From NCBI GenBank assembly GCA_013368325.1, contig JAACJK010000193.1, forward strand, positions 1 through 32,676: a stretch of DNA of 32,676 nt. The letters run 5' to 3'. The notes below the pieces were generated by a model, which ran no database searches, was not told the origin of the DNA, and saw only the letters and a program-made list of their open reading frames with translations. The position numbers and the translations under genes are program-made. This document shows, in pieces, positions 11,896 through 20,459 of this stretch; within the stretch, counting starts at the first letter, position 1; every line of letters starts with the position of its first letter. The stretch is from Ephemerocybe angulata (Eukaryota > Basidiomycota > Agaricomycetes > Agaricales > Psathyrellaceae).

Positions 11896-12164
11896 CACCT
11901 CAGTCACCCGGACCGGGGACCTCCTTAGGTACCCAAGACCAGACAGTCCACCCACCTAAGAAGGGGGTCCCTGGTGGTTCTGTCCAAGGCTGGATTTTTT
12001 CTACTGGGCTGGTTTTGGTCCATTGGTGTGTCCGTTTGTCCAATTGATATGACCATTTGTCCAGGTGTCTGGGGTCTTTGTTAATGGATTTTTTTCCAGG
12101 GTTGGAATTTTGTCCAATCAGCTGGACTTTTTCCATTTGATCTAGTATGGACTTGACCAGCATT

Positions 12165-12335
12165 GGACTTTTCCAATCATGATTGTGGACCAGTCCACCA
12201 ACCTGTTTTGCATAGATTGGACAAGTCCATTATAGTCTGGACTAGTCCACTGCTGTCATTTGATGAATTGGACTAGTCCATTATTGTATGGTCTAGTCCA
12301 CCGCTGTTATTTGATAAATTGGTCTAGTCCACTGC
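12165..12335. repeat. cluster of TGGACTAGTCCA palindromes, left arm
   Basis: About six copies of the 12-bp palindrome TGGACTAGTCCA and one- or two-base variants (GGACCAGTCC, GGACAAGTCC, GGTCTAGTCC) are spaced roughly 20-50 bp apart. The right arm holds the matching set at about 14145-14300. Such arrays near element ends are candidate protein-binding sites; that role is inferred. Confidence 0.75.
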
Positions 12336-12420
12336 TGATGGCATCAGTCTAATGACATTGATGGTACCTGTACCTATGATGTCATGATCTACATTGATGG
12401 ACCCTGTGCCTGTGTCATTA

Positions 12421-12428
12421 TGACGTCA
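12421..12428. promoter_or_regulatory. perfect TGACGTCA palindrome, left arm
   Basis: TGACGTCA is the consensus for CREB/ATF-type bZIP factors. It recurs at 14053-14060 in the right arm, among related TGATGTCAT motifs. Binding is not shown by sequence alone. Confidence 0.45.
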
Positions 12429-13814
12429 TTGATGGTACCTGTGCCTGATTTGCATGACAGCATTGATGGTACCTGTACCTGTGATGTCATGATCTACATG
12501 ATGTCACTTTGATTAATGACTGTCATGATGTCATGCAAATCATGACATCATGCTCATTTAGATAAGAGGTGTGCTGAACAGATTCCCTCATATCTCACTC
12601 AGTTCCTGTCTGATAAGAATGGTTTTGATGTCATTGGAAAGTGTGAAGTAAGGAGAGTACAGTGGGGTATGTTGTGCACTCTTCATGTGGGGCTATAGCT
12701 TGTGAAATCATGAAAATGCCATTTAAGATGTATATTAGGGTGAGCTTGGGTCAAGATAGCTGAATATCTCACCCATTTCCTGATCAATTTAAATAAAATG
12801 TGTATCAATAGAAAGCTCCAGCAACCTAGAGTAAATCTATGACTACATCACCCCTTAAAACCCTTTGTACAAACCTGAATGTGGCATGCAACCTGAGACT
12901 CAATGTCTAGTAAAATTACACTTCTCCAGACACTATTTCATGAATATAAAGCCTTACAAGTATACACCAGACCACTAGTAATGTCCAATGAGGTAACCTA
13001 TAGTGTCACAGCTCTGCAGTGCATCTATCTTTGGAGAAACATGACTTTATGCAAACCAGCTTTAAAATGGCACAATTGTCTTAATTGCTATTTATGGTAA
13101 GCAGGTAGAGGTACAAGGACACTGTGAAAGTATACCCTCAAATAGTAGGTTTCTATTCCAAAAGACTGCAAGCAAATCCAAGCAGTAGAAGATGATCTAC
13201 AAGAAGAACTAGCTCTAAGTGCATCCTTGAATCTTTAGTTGCACACTTGTACATCTTCAGACCATAGTTAAGGCTAAGACTAGACATATCTCCATGCTCA
13301 CTGGATGGTTTTGGCTACTTTCTTTTGCATTCTCAACTAGGTGTTTGTCCCTTTCCTATCCAAGTATGTATATTGCTAGAACTATCAGAAAAGGGTCCAA
13401 AAATAGTGATTTGTAGCACAGGAACCAAGCTTGGGCAATTACACCATTACATCACCAATCATCTATGGATAGCAAAACTTGGTGCTGGATTGGCTACATG
13501 ATATGTCTAAAGGCATACTGGGTATGGATGTTTACCATCTACTCTTGCTTTAGGTCTTCAGTGACACTAACCCTAATGCTTCTCACAATTGGCACCTTTG
13601 GAGTATTGAATAGTAAGATAATGTGGAGTGGGGATGCCACATATACCACTGTATACCCCTTAAGCTAAGGTTTAAAATGATACTAGATTCATCCTTATCA
13701 GAGGAGAACTGAGTGAAATATGAATGAATCAGTCCCACATTCTCCTTATCTAAATGAGCTTCCTGTTGGTGTAATGACATTTCCATCATTTTCAAGGTAT
13801 ATATATTATGAGAA

Positions 13815-14585
13815 TAGGATGCACTACATAGGCCACTCTACTCTTCTCATTTTACACTTTCCAATGATACTAAAACCATCCCTATCAGACAGGAACTGAG
13901 TGAGATATGAGGGAATCTGTTCAGCACACCTCTTATCTAAATGAGCATGACATCATGACAGTCATTAATCAAAGTGACATCATGTAGATCATGACATCAC
14001 AGGTACAGGTACCATCAATGATGTCATGCAAATCAGGCACAGGTACCATCAATGACGTCATAATGATACAGCCACAGGGTCCATCAATGTAGATCATGAC
14101 ATCATAGGTACAGGTACCATCAATGTCATTAGACGGATGCCATCAGCAGTGGACTAGACCAATTTATCAAATAACAGCGGTGGACTAGACCATACAATAA
14201 TGGACTAGTCCAATTCATCAAATGACAGCAGTGGACTAGTCCAAAATATAATGGACTTGTCCAATCTATGCAAAAGAGGTTAGTGGACTAGTCCACAATC
14301 ATGATTGGAAAAGTCCAATGCTGGTCAAGTCCATACTAGATCAAATGGAAAAAGTCCAGCTGATTGGACAAAATTCCAACCCTGGAAAAAAATCCATTAA
14401 CAAAGACCCCAGACACCTGGACAAACAGTCATATCAATTGGACAAACGGACACACCAATGGACCAAAACCAGCCCAGTGGAAAAAATCCAGCCTTGGACA
14501 GAACCACCAGGGACCCCCTTCTTAGGTGGGTGGACTGTCTGGTCTTGGGTACCTAAGGAGGTCCCCGGTCCGGGTGACTGAGGTG
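13815..14585 (-). repeat. right terminal inverted repeat
   Basis: Mirror copy of the left arm. The outer few hundred bases are almost identical to it; the inner end is more diverged. Confidence 0.85.
14053..14060. promoter_or_regulatory. perfect TGACGTCA palindrome, right arm
   Basis: This is the inverted-repeat counterpart of the copy at 12421. Confidence 0.45.
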
Positions 14586-14592
14586 ACAACGG
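14586..14592 (+). repeat. target-site duplication, right copy
   Basis: ACAACGG directly follows the right terminus. The longer form GGTGACAACGG spans 14582-14592 and overlaps the last bases of the inverted repeat. Confidence 0.8.
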
Positions 14593-15781
14593 AGATCCTC
14601 AATCTCCACATTCGGCATCTCCGGTGGACGTATCGATGCCTTCTGGCTCATTACGCGCACTGTGACAAGGTCCGAACTATGCTCCACACCCAAGCGGCCT
14701 GCCTTAGTCGTGCGATTGCCACCAAAATGTCCGCAGAAAATCTCGCTTCTTCTCTTCCGTCCTCATCTGCGGGCCCTATGTAACTTTCTTCCTTCTTTCC
14801 CGCTTATTTCGTCTCGATCATCCCCAACTTCAACCTCCCACATGTATTCGTCATTTGTGTTACATCGTTACACTGTACAGTGCTTGCCATGGTTCCCTCT
14901 TATAAATTTGTATTTTGCATCCTCCGACCCTCCGAAACATTCTCCGACCCTCCGCATTTTGCCAGCTCCCGCGCTAAACAACCTCATGTCCTCCGACCCT
15001 CTGCATTTTGTTAAGTCCTGCGGGCGGCCACAACCTCATACGTCCTCTGACGAGCCCTCTGACCCTCCGCATTTCATTAGGTCCCGCGCTAAATACAAGT
15101 CCAACAATCCTCTCATCCTCCAATTCATGAGCTCTCACACGCGTACCACCCTCCCGCTCCCTTCGTTAGCTCCCGCTTCGGATCAACAGGAAGGCTGCTC
15201 CGATGCTGGATCCACAGCTCCATCAGGCTCCGTCCCTCCACTTTTATTGGGTCCCCCTGCTAGACTAATTAATATACTAATAAGAGTCATCCGTCCCTTC
15301 CCTTTGATAGCTCTCGCGTCCACCCAATGCCCATCCAATCCATCCTCCGCCCCCCCGCCTTCGGTAGCTCTCACGCTTTTGCCTGAACCTCCCCATCTGA
15401 ACCTCCGCATCTCAGTCTATTGTCCTCCGAACCTCCGCCCCTCGTTAGCTCCCGTGTGGTAAGTACAGGTTAAATGATCTCCATCTTCCGTTCCATCCTA
15501 TGTTATTCCTCCCTCCATCCTCCACCCTCTCCATCCATCCTCCGATTCCCCGTCCTCCGGTTTACTTCCTCCGTCCATCCTCCGTCCTCTGCCTCATCCG
15601 TCCTCCGCGATGTGTTAGCTCCCGCGCTAGACACGTCTCGCATAACCCCTCCGTCCCTCCATGATGTGTTAGCTCTCGCGCTAGACGCCCACCCGCGCTA
15701 GACACGTCTCGCATAACCCCCTCCGTCCCTCCATGATGTGTTAGCTCCCGCGCTAGACACGCCCAAACTGCCACCGTTTCA

Positions 15782-16290
15782 CATCCTCCGTCCCTCCGCC
15801 TCCGTTAGCTCTCGCACTATGGACGCATAGCTTCCTCACAGCTTCCTCCGTTCCCTTTGCCAGCTCTCATCCTCCGTCCCTCCGCCTCCATTAGCTCTCG
15901 CACTAGGGACGCATAGCTTCCTCACAGCTTCCTCCGTTCCCTTTGCCAGCTCTCATCCTCCGTCCCTCCGCCTCCATTAGCTCTCGCACTAGGGACGCAT
16001 AGCTTCCTCACAGCTTCCTCCGTTCCCTTTGCCAGCTCTCATCCTCCGTCCCTCCGCCTCCATTAGCTCTCGCACTAGGGACGCATAGCTTCCTCACAGC
16101 TTCCTCCGTTCCCTTTGCCAGCTCTCATCCTCCGTCCCTCCGCCTCCATTAGCTCTCGCACTAGGGACGCATAGCTTCCTCACAGCTTCCTCCGTCCCTT
16201 TGCCAGCTCTCATCCTCCGTCCCTCCGCCTCCATTAGCTCTCGCACTAGGGACGCATAGCTTCCTCACAGCTTCCTCCGATCCTCCGCCT
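15782..16290 (+). repeat. 86-bp tandem minisatellite, about 5.9 copies
   Basis: Units start at 15782, 15868, 15954, 16040, 16126 (85 bp) and 16211 (partial). Each starts CATCCTCCGTCCCTCCGCCT, contains TAGCTCTCGCACTAGGGACG and ends TTTGCCAGCTCT. Middle copies are nearly identical, so expansion was recent. Confidence 0.95.
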
Positions 16291-16662
16291 CCATTAGCTC
16301 TCGCGCTAGAGACGTCCTCCGTCCCTCCGCCTTAGTTACCTCTCCTCTGTCCTCCGCTATGTGCTACATAGCTCTCGCGTTAGACACGCACAAATGCCTC
16401 CATCTCTCTGCTACCTCTCGTGTCCAATCCATCTTCCGTCCCTCCGCCTTCGTTAGCTCTTGCGCTACAGACGCATAGCTTCCTTCGTTAGCTCTTGCGC
16501 TACAGACGCATAGCTTCCTTCGTTAGCTCTCGTTGCTAGAGACGCACAGGTTGCTTTTGCCAGCTCTCGTCCTCCGTCCCTCTACCTTCGTTAGCTCTCG
16601 CCCTTTTGTTGTGTTAGCGCCCACTACCCCACATAACTTCCGCTGTCCCCACCTCATGTCCA

Positions 16663-16736
16663 CGCACAGTCCAGGCCCAGAACTGGCCTTTTCGAACCCT
16701 ACGCTTGAAAAGGCAGTTCTGGGCCTGGACTGTGCG
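16663..16736. repeat. long inverted repeat forming a hairpin
   Basis: The left arm 16663-16696 begins CGCACAGTCCAGGCCCAGAA. The right arm 16705-16736 is its complement except for about two extra bases in the left arm. An 8-nt loop (CCCTACGC) separates them. The 32-34 bp stem is far longer than expected by chance. It could be a small-RNA precursor, a fold-back element or a cruciform site. Confidence 0.9.
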
Positions 16737-16989
16737 CGATCAGATCGGCAACTCCCGCGCTAAACATGCATGTCCTCCGAGATTCCGCATTTCGTTAGCT
16801 CCCGCGTAAGCACAGGGCGTCTTACACGCGTTCACCAGCAATAGCTTTCCAAGCCCACTCATGAGAATCAATAGCTCTCGCGTTTTGAGAACCAAGTCAT
16901 CCCCTTTTTCTGAGAAAGGCGCGTTTGATAACACTTCCCCGTGTCTCCCCATCCCACCCTCCGCTCCATAGCTTCCATGTCTAATCCGG

Positions 16990-19200
16990 TGATTATTCCC
17001 TATTTTTCTTCCTTGTTTAACACAGACATCTACTGAACGGCCTGCAGCGATGGAAGCGAGCTCTAAAGCTCAGACCGATTCATGTCTACCAACAGCGCAC
17101 TCGCTTCTCTCAGTGGCCTTGAGATATACGGGAAGATAACATCACGCTGAGAGGCAGGTATTATTTTGTGCAGAAAACAGTCGCGTAGTATCTCAGACTA
17201 CGAGCTTAGAGAATTCATTTCAAAAATATAAGCAAAGCGTCGAAAGATGCAATAGCCAGAAAATAGCGAAAATAGCTCAATACCAAGCTTCCCACAGCAT
17301 GGAGCATGGCAAACCAGAATCGACCAATGGTAGATATCCACGCGGAGCAGGCTCTACCTCCGGATTCATGGATATCGCCTGCTGCACAGAACCGGGGGTG
17401 TGGGCCCCCACCCGCACACTACAAGAGACATTCCAAGCCCAGAGTAGAGCTCCACTCGGCAAGCGATATCGCCTGTGTTCGATTTTCCAACCTACATGTA
17501 ACAAAAAGATGGTGTGTCACTGACTCAGAGAACGCATAGTGAGCTCAAAGAGGCGAATGACATGGACTGGATTATCACCCCGAACGATAACGAGAGCCAA
17601 GAGGCCCCCATCGTGGCCCGTGGGAGAGCGATCTGGTCTGGTGGACCCGCCTCGGATCGATCGCGCATCCTGGTGGAGAGAGGAAGAGAGGAGAGGAGAG
17701 GAGAGGAGAGATAAATGGCACTCCGGAAGAGGTGTACCAAACACCGTTCGCGGTGCGCGGTACCAAATACGACTGAAGAGTTCGGCCCATTTACTTCCAA
17801 AGTGGAAGATCAAGCTCGAGTACGATGCATGAAGCACAAAACAGGAATGACAGTACGTAGGCACGCGGAGCGGACCTCAAACACTACAGAGAGCTATCAC
17901 TTGCCGCATGGACCCGGGAGCGTGAATCCCGTTCTGTACGCAAGAGAGTGTCTCTCCCCAGACTCGGTGTCCGCTCGGCGGCACATTCACCCGCCGTTGA
18001 AGGTCTGTGAGAGAATCAGAGTCAAAGGAACGAGAAAGCGAGAGAGACAGGAGGGTCAAAGAAACGAGAAACGGAGGAGAGAAAGGAGGAGGACGCAAGG
18101 AACAGGTGGAAGACGAGGAAGAGGGAGGTAGAAAGTGAATCCCAACGCCGGACGACGCGTTTGGAGGAATCAAGTCCCCCAGCTGAAATAGGCTGACTGC
18201 AATTCGCGAATCCAACATCATAACCACCTCGAACGAGAGCCAAGGGGCCCTGCTCGCGAGCGATCTGATTCCGCAGCGCACAGCCTGCCTCGAATCGGGC
18301 CCGTTGGTCATACCCAGACGAGTGAAGGTAGAGGGAGGATTGCCTGGACGAAGCAGAGCGGGAGAGCGAGGAAGCCGGTGGCGGAGACCCCGGTGATTCA
18401 GTGAACAGGGGGACCCAAGCAATCGAATGGCTCACCACCACCAAGCACAGGTGAAGCGGACGCACTGAATCCCGACCCCGTAACCCTCTCCGCCGTAAAC
18501 CTCGCCCCATCAGCACCAAACTGCTCAGATGGAAACGAGCTATCGTCCTCCTCCAGCGTCTGCAGCGAGCCCCTCCTGGCATCGAGCATAACCAAGATTC
18601 AAATACTTCGAGCACAGGTTAGAGGATGGCTGGCATCCCATTTGAGAACCGGTCAGCGTGAATGAAGATCGAATGGCGGGCTGCAGAGAACAAGTCTAAC
18701 TTATCGAGAGGACCTGGGCCATGCAAACGAACCCAGGGAAGAAGGTGGGGAGGGAATGGGGGAGATGGATTAAAGGTTGTGTCGAAGTGAAACGACCTCG
18801 GACCTGTTGAGCCCCCAACGTCGTCGCAACCGAGCGGGACGACGACCGCAACATTCCCCTTCCCAATCCTGCATAGCCAGGTCCGCCGATGTAAACTGAA
18901 CTATACTCCCCAGAGGAGCTGAAGTAGGTTAAACAAGAAAAGAGAGAGGGGAGGGAGGCCGCGCTCATGCGCAGTGGTGGTGGTGGTGAGGAACAAACAG
19001 CAGAATCGATGATCGATGCAAGCACCGGGGCGCCGAGCTCACCGGCCGACCGGGGGGCAAGCAGAACCAAACATGACGAGCGCTTCTTGACGCATTACGC
19101 ATTCGCTTGTTCCTTCCCAACATCAACATCTTCCAGCTCTGCTTCTCATCTCACAATGCATTCTATTCGAGTGACTAGATCTGAGCGAATAGCGCTGCGG
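16990..19200. other. about 2.2 kb without a supportable gene
   Basis: Reading frames on both strands are short or overlap one another and show no family motif. The longest (18022-18615 minus) is low in conserved character and lies over Arg/Glu-rich repetitive sequence on the opposite strand. A purine-rich (GGAGA)n tract lies at 17674-17711. Confidence 0.5.
17674..17711 (+). repeat. (GGAGA)n purine microsatellite
   Basis: GGAGAGAGGAAGAG is followed by repeated GAGGA units up to about 17711. Confidence 0.9.
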
Positions 19201-19218
19201 CCATATAAAGTCGCCTAA

Positions 19219-20105
19219 CCGAGGACCCATCCGCACGAATTCTACAGCAACGTGACGAAGCCTCTCCCCGAAATCGACAAGGTACGCACCTCTCTCACTC
19301 CCTTCCTCCGTCCCCACTAACACACCCGCAGACCCACGCCTCCTTCACCACAACATTCCTATTCTCCCTCTCCCACACCTCCTCTCCCACCAAGTCCAAG
19401 ACCGACGCCCTCTGCCACGCGTTATGGCTCGACGAGTGCAAGCCGCGCCAGGAGGTCGTCACGGCCGAGATCGGGGTCATTGGGCGCGCGCTGAGAGGTG
19501 CTGAGGAACTCGAGAGCTGGGTTGGCGGAGGGCCGGAGATTGGGAGGACGTCAAGTCGGATGGATGGCAGGAAGCGTGGAAGGCGAGGGTTGAGAAGAAA
19601 GCGAAGGGGGTGGTGTTGATTATTTCGTACGTCCCATTCTCTTTCTTATTGTTGTTTTTCGCTGTCTAGACTAACGAACGTTCATGCTTGTGTAGGCCGT
19701 GGAGCTACCCCATCATCCTCACCTTCCAAGCCCTCTGCGGCGCCATCGCAGCCGGCTGCTGCGCTCATAAAACCCTCCGAAGTCTTACCGACATTCTCCA
19801 AGCTTCTCGCCGAACTCATACCGAACGAAATACCTCAATCCTGCTGCGGATCGCGTCGCACTGGGCGGTGTTCCGGAGATCACGGAGATCCTCGAGCTCA
19901 AATGTACGTCGTTCGTCTCCCCTACCTCTCTGTCCCTCTCATCCCTTCCTCGTCGTCGAGTCTACTCTACTAAAGCTAGATCTAATGCCGATCACACAGG
20001 GGCCCACACGCTCCGCCGCTGCTGCGAAGCACCTTACGCCGATGACCCTCGAGCTGGGCGGGAATATCCCCGTCATTATTGATGGGCGCGATCTTGGGGG
20101 TGTGA
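19219..20105 (+). pseudogene. aldehyde dehydrogenase (class-3 type) pseudogene
   Basis: Fragments match NAD(P)-dependent aldehyde dehydrogenases: LPEIDK-THASFTTTF, KPRQEVVTAEIGVIGRALRGAEELESW, GVVLIIS-PWSYPIILTFQALCGAIAAGC and [16 protein letters not shown]. Exon-like blocks are about 19219-19281, 19332-19626, 19696-19903 and 20000-20105, with GT-AG introns between. Damage is visible. An in-frame TAA lies just upstream at about 19218. A frameshift occurs near 19540-19555. Relative to the copy at the right end of the window, about 2 nt are lost after GAIAAGC and 4 nt inserted about 60 nt later. About 36 nt that should encode the IFYTGNGR region are deleted near 20010. The alignment stops after VIID, so the catalytic cysteine half is absent. 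Two intron positions agree with the right-hand copy, so this is a genomic duplicate rather than a retrocopy. Confidence 0.85.
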
Positions 20106-20375
20106 TTTGTTTATGGGTTGGTCTCGGTTTCGAGCTGGGATGGCTATTGTGAGGGTTCTTTAGACACGTAAAGACGATGATGGAGCCATTCTAGTCGGGA
20201 AGGAGGCGGTAGGGTGTTGCGGGATCTTGGCTTGACCGGGACAGCTCGTTATGATATAACGTGACTGGCTTAGTCCCGACCCTTCGTACCACCTCCCTTC
20301 CCTGGGGGGTGCGTACCTTCCTTCTTTTGATCATTTGATTGTCTTTCGTCCTGCTTTCCTTTCTCCCTTCTATCC

Positions 20376-20458
20376 CTTTTGTTCATTCGTTCATTCACCG
20401 TTCGTTCATTCGTTCACTCGCTCGTGCGTTCATTCGTTCATTCGCTCGTTCATTCGTG
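20376..20458 (+). repeat. degenerate ATTCGTTC/ACTCGCTC repeat
   Basis: Tandem octamer-like units (GTTCATTCGTTCATTC, GTTCACTCGCTCGTGC) cover about 80 bp. A related CGAACACC-type tract lies inside the right-hand dehydrogenase remnant. Confidence 0.85.
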
Positions 20459-20459
20459 T

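Larger units (their letters stand above)
11896..12690 (+). repeat. left terminal inverted repeat
   Basis: Pairs with the reverse complement of about 13815-14585. Differences are scattered substitutions and a small insertion near 12535-12552 (a CAAATCATGACATCATG segment absent from the right arm). Similarity fades gradually inside about 12690. Confidence 0.85.
11896..14585. mobile_element. non-autonomous DNA transposon with long inverted repeats
   Basis: A 2,690-bp A+T-rich insert sits in otherwise G+C-rich DNA. Its ends are inverted copies beginning CACCTCAGTCACCCGGACCG. The arms stay highly similar for roughly 780 bp (left 11896 to about 12690, right about 13815 to 14585). It is flanked by ACAACGG on both sides, or by GGTGACAACGG if the overlap with the terminus is counted. 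The central ~1.1 kb has no long open frame, so it cannot encode its own transposase. Matching 87-residue frames in both arms (11900-12163 minus, 14318-14581 plus) arise simply because the arms are repeats. Long inverted repeats with a target copy of up to 11 bp recall Mutator-like elements; a 7-8 bp target copy would fit other superfamilies. Family assignment is open. Confidence 0.9.
11294..14783 (+). pseudogene. four-exon gene split by a transposon insertion
   Basis: Exons are 11294-11339, 11398-11685, 11753-11784 and 11844-11895, the last continuing at 14593-14783 beyond the inserted element. Introns are 58, 67 and 59 nt with GT-AG ends. With the element and one target copy removed the exons total 609 nt, exactly 203 codons ending in TAA. 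That strongly supports both the gene model and the insertion. The predicted 202-residue protein has an acidic N-terminal half with three NESLSV-like repeats (about 11422-11480), a SWIDAFHPDSAS stretch before the insertion, and a helical C-terminus (LHIRHLRWTYRCLLAHYAHC) after it. I do not recognise the family. As it stands the gene should be disrupted, unless the element is spliced out or excised. Its position beside a divergent KDZ-cargo gene suggests it was also cargo. Confidence 0.7.
14900..16980. repeat. gene-free array of TTAGCTCYCGCGCTARA and CTCCG motifs
   Basis: This stretch holds about two dozen copies of a motif close to TTAGCTCCCGCGCTAAA, whose ends TTAGC and GCTAA are inverted halves around six bases. 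They are interleaved with TCCTCCGTCCCTCCGC runs. Copies include about 14965, 15165, 15615, 15668, 15740, 16290, 16454, 16488 and 16795. The open frames seen here (for example 14662-15462) follow from stop-poor repeats and show no conserved motif. The array may be a subterminal region of the large KDZ-derived block; that is inference. Confidence 0.75.

Noticed and set aside
11900..12163. 87-residue frame repeated almost identically at 14318-14581
   Set aside because: It lies wholly in the two inverted-repeat arms. The identity follows from the repeat, and there is no start context or family motif.
14662..15462. 266-codon plus-strand frame
   Set aside because: It starts inside the last exon of the split gene in another frame and runs into Ser/Pro-coding CTCCG repeats. 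I take it to be a by-product of stop-poor repeats.
15782..16290. Possible CRISPR-like array
   Set aside because: Units are directly abutting 86-bp tandem repeats without unique spacers, in a eukaryotic genome.
17277..18130. Weak internal similarity between about 17580-17640 and 18220-18280 (CGAGAGCCAAG-GGCCC)
   Set aside because: Only a dozen or so bases match clearly. Not enough to claim a duplication by eye.
18022..18615. 197-codon minus-strand frame with overlapping alternatives on both strands
   Set aside because: Several frames are open at once over purine-rich repeats, and none shows a recognisable motif.
20237..20278. Imperfect nested hairpin with GTTAT-GAT-ATAAC core
   Set aside because: The stem is short and interrupted; it is plausible by chance and has no neighbouring gene to give it a role.
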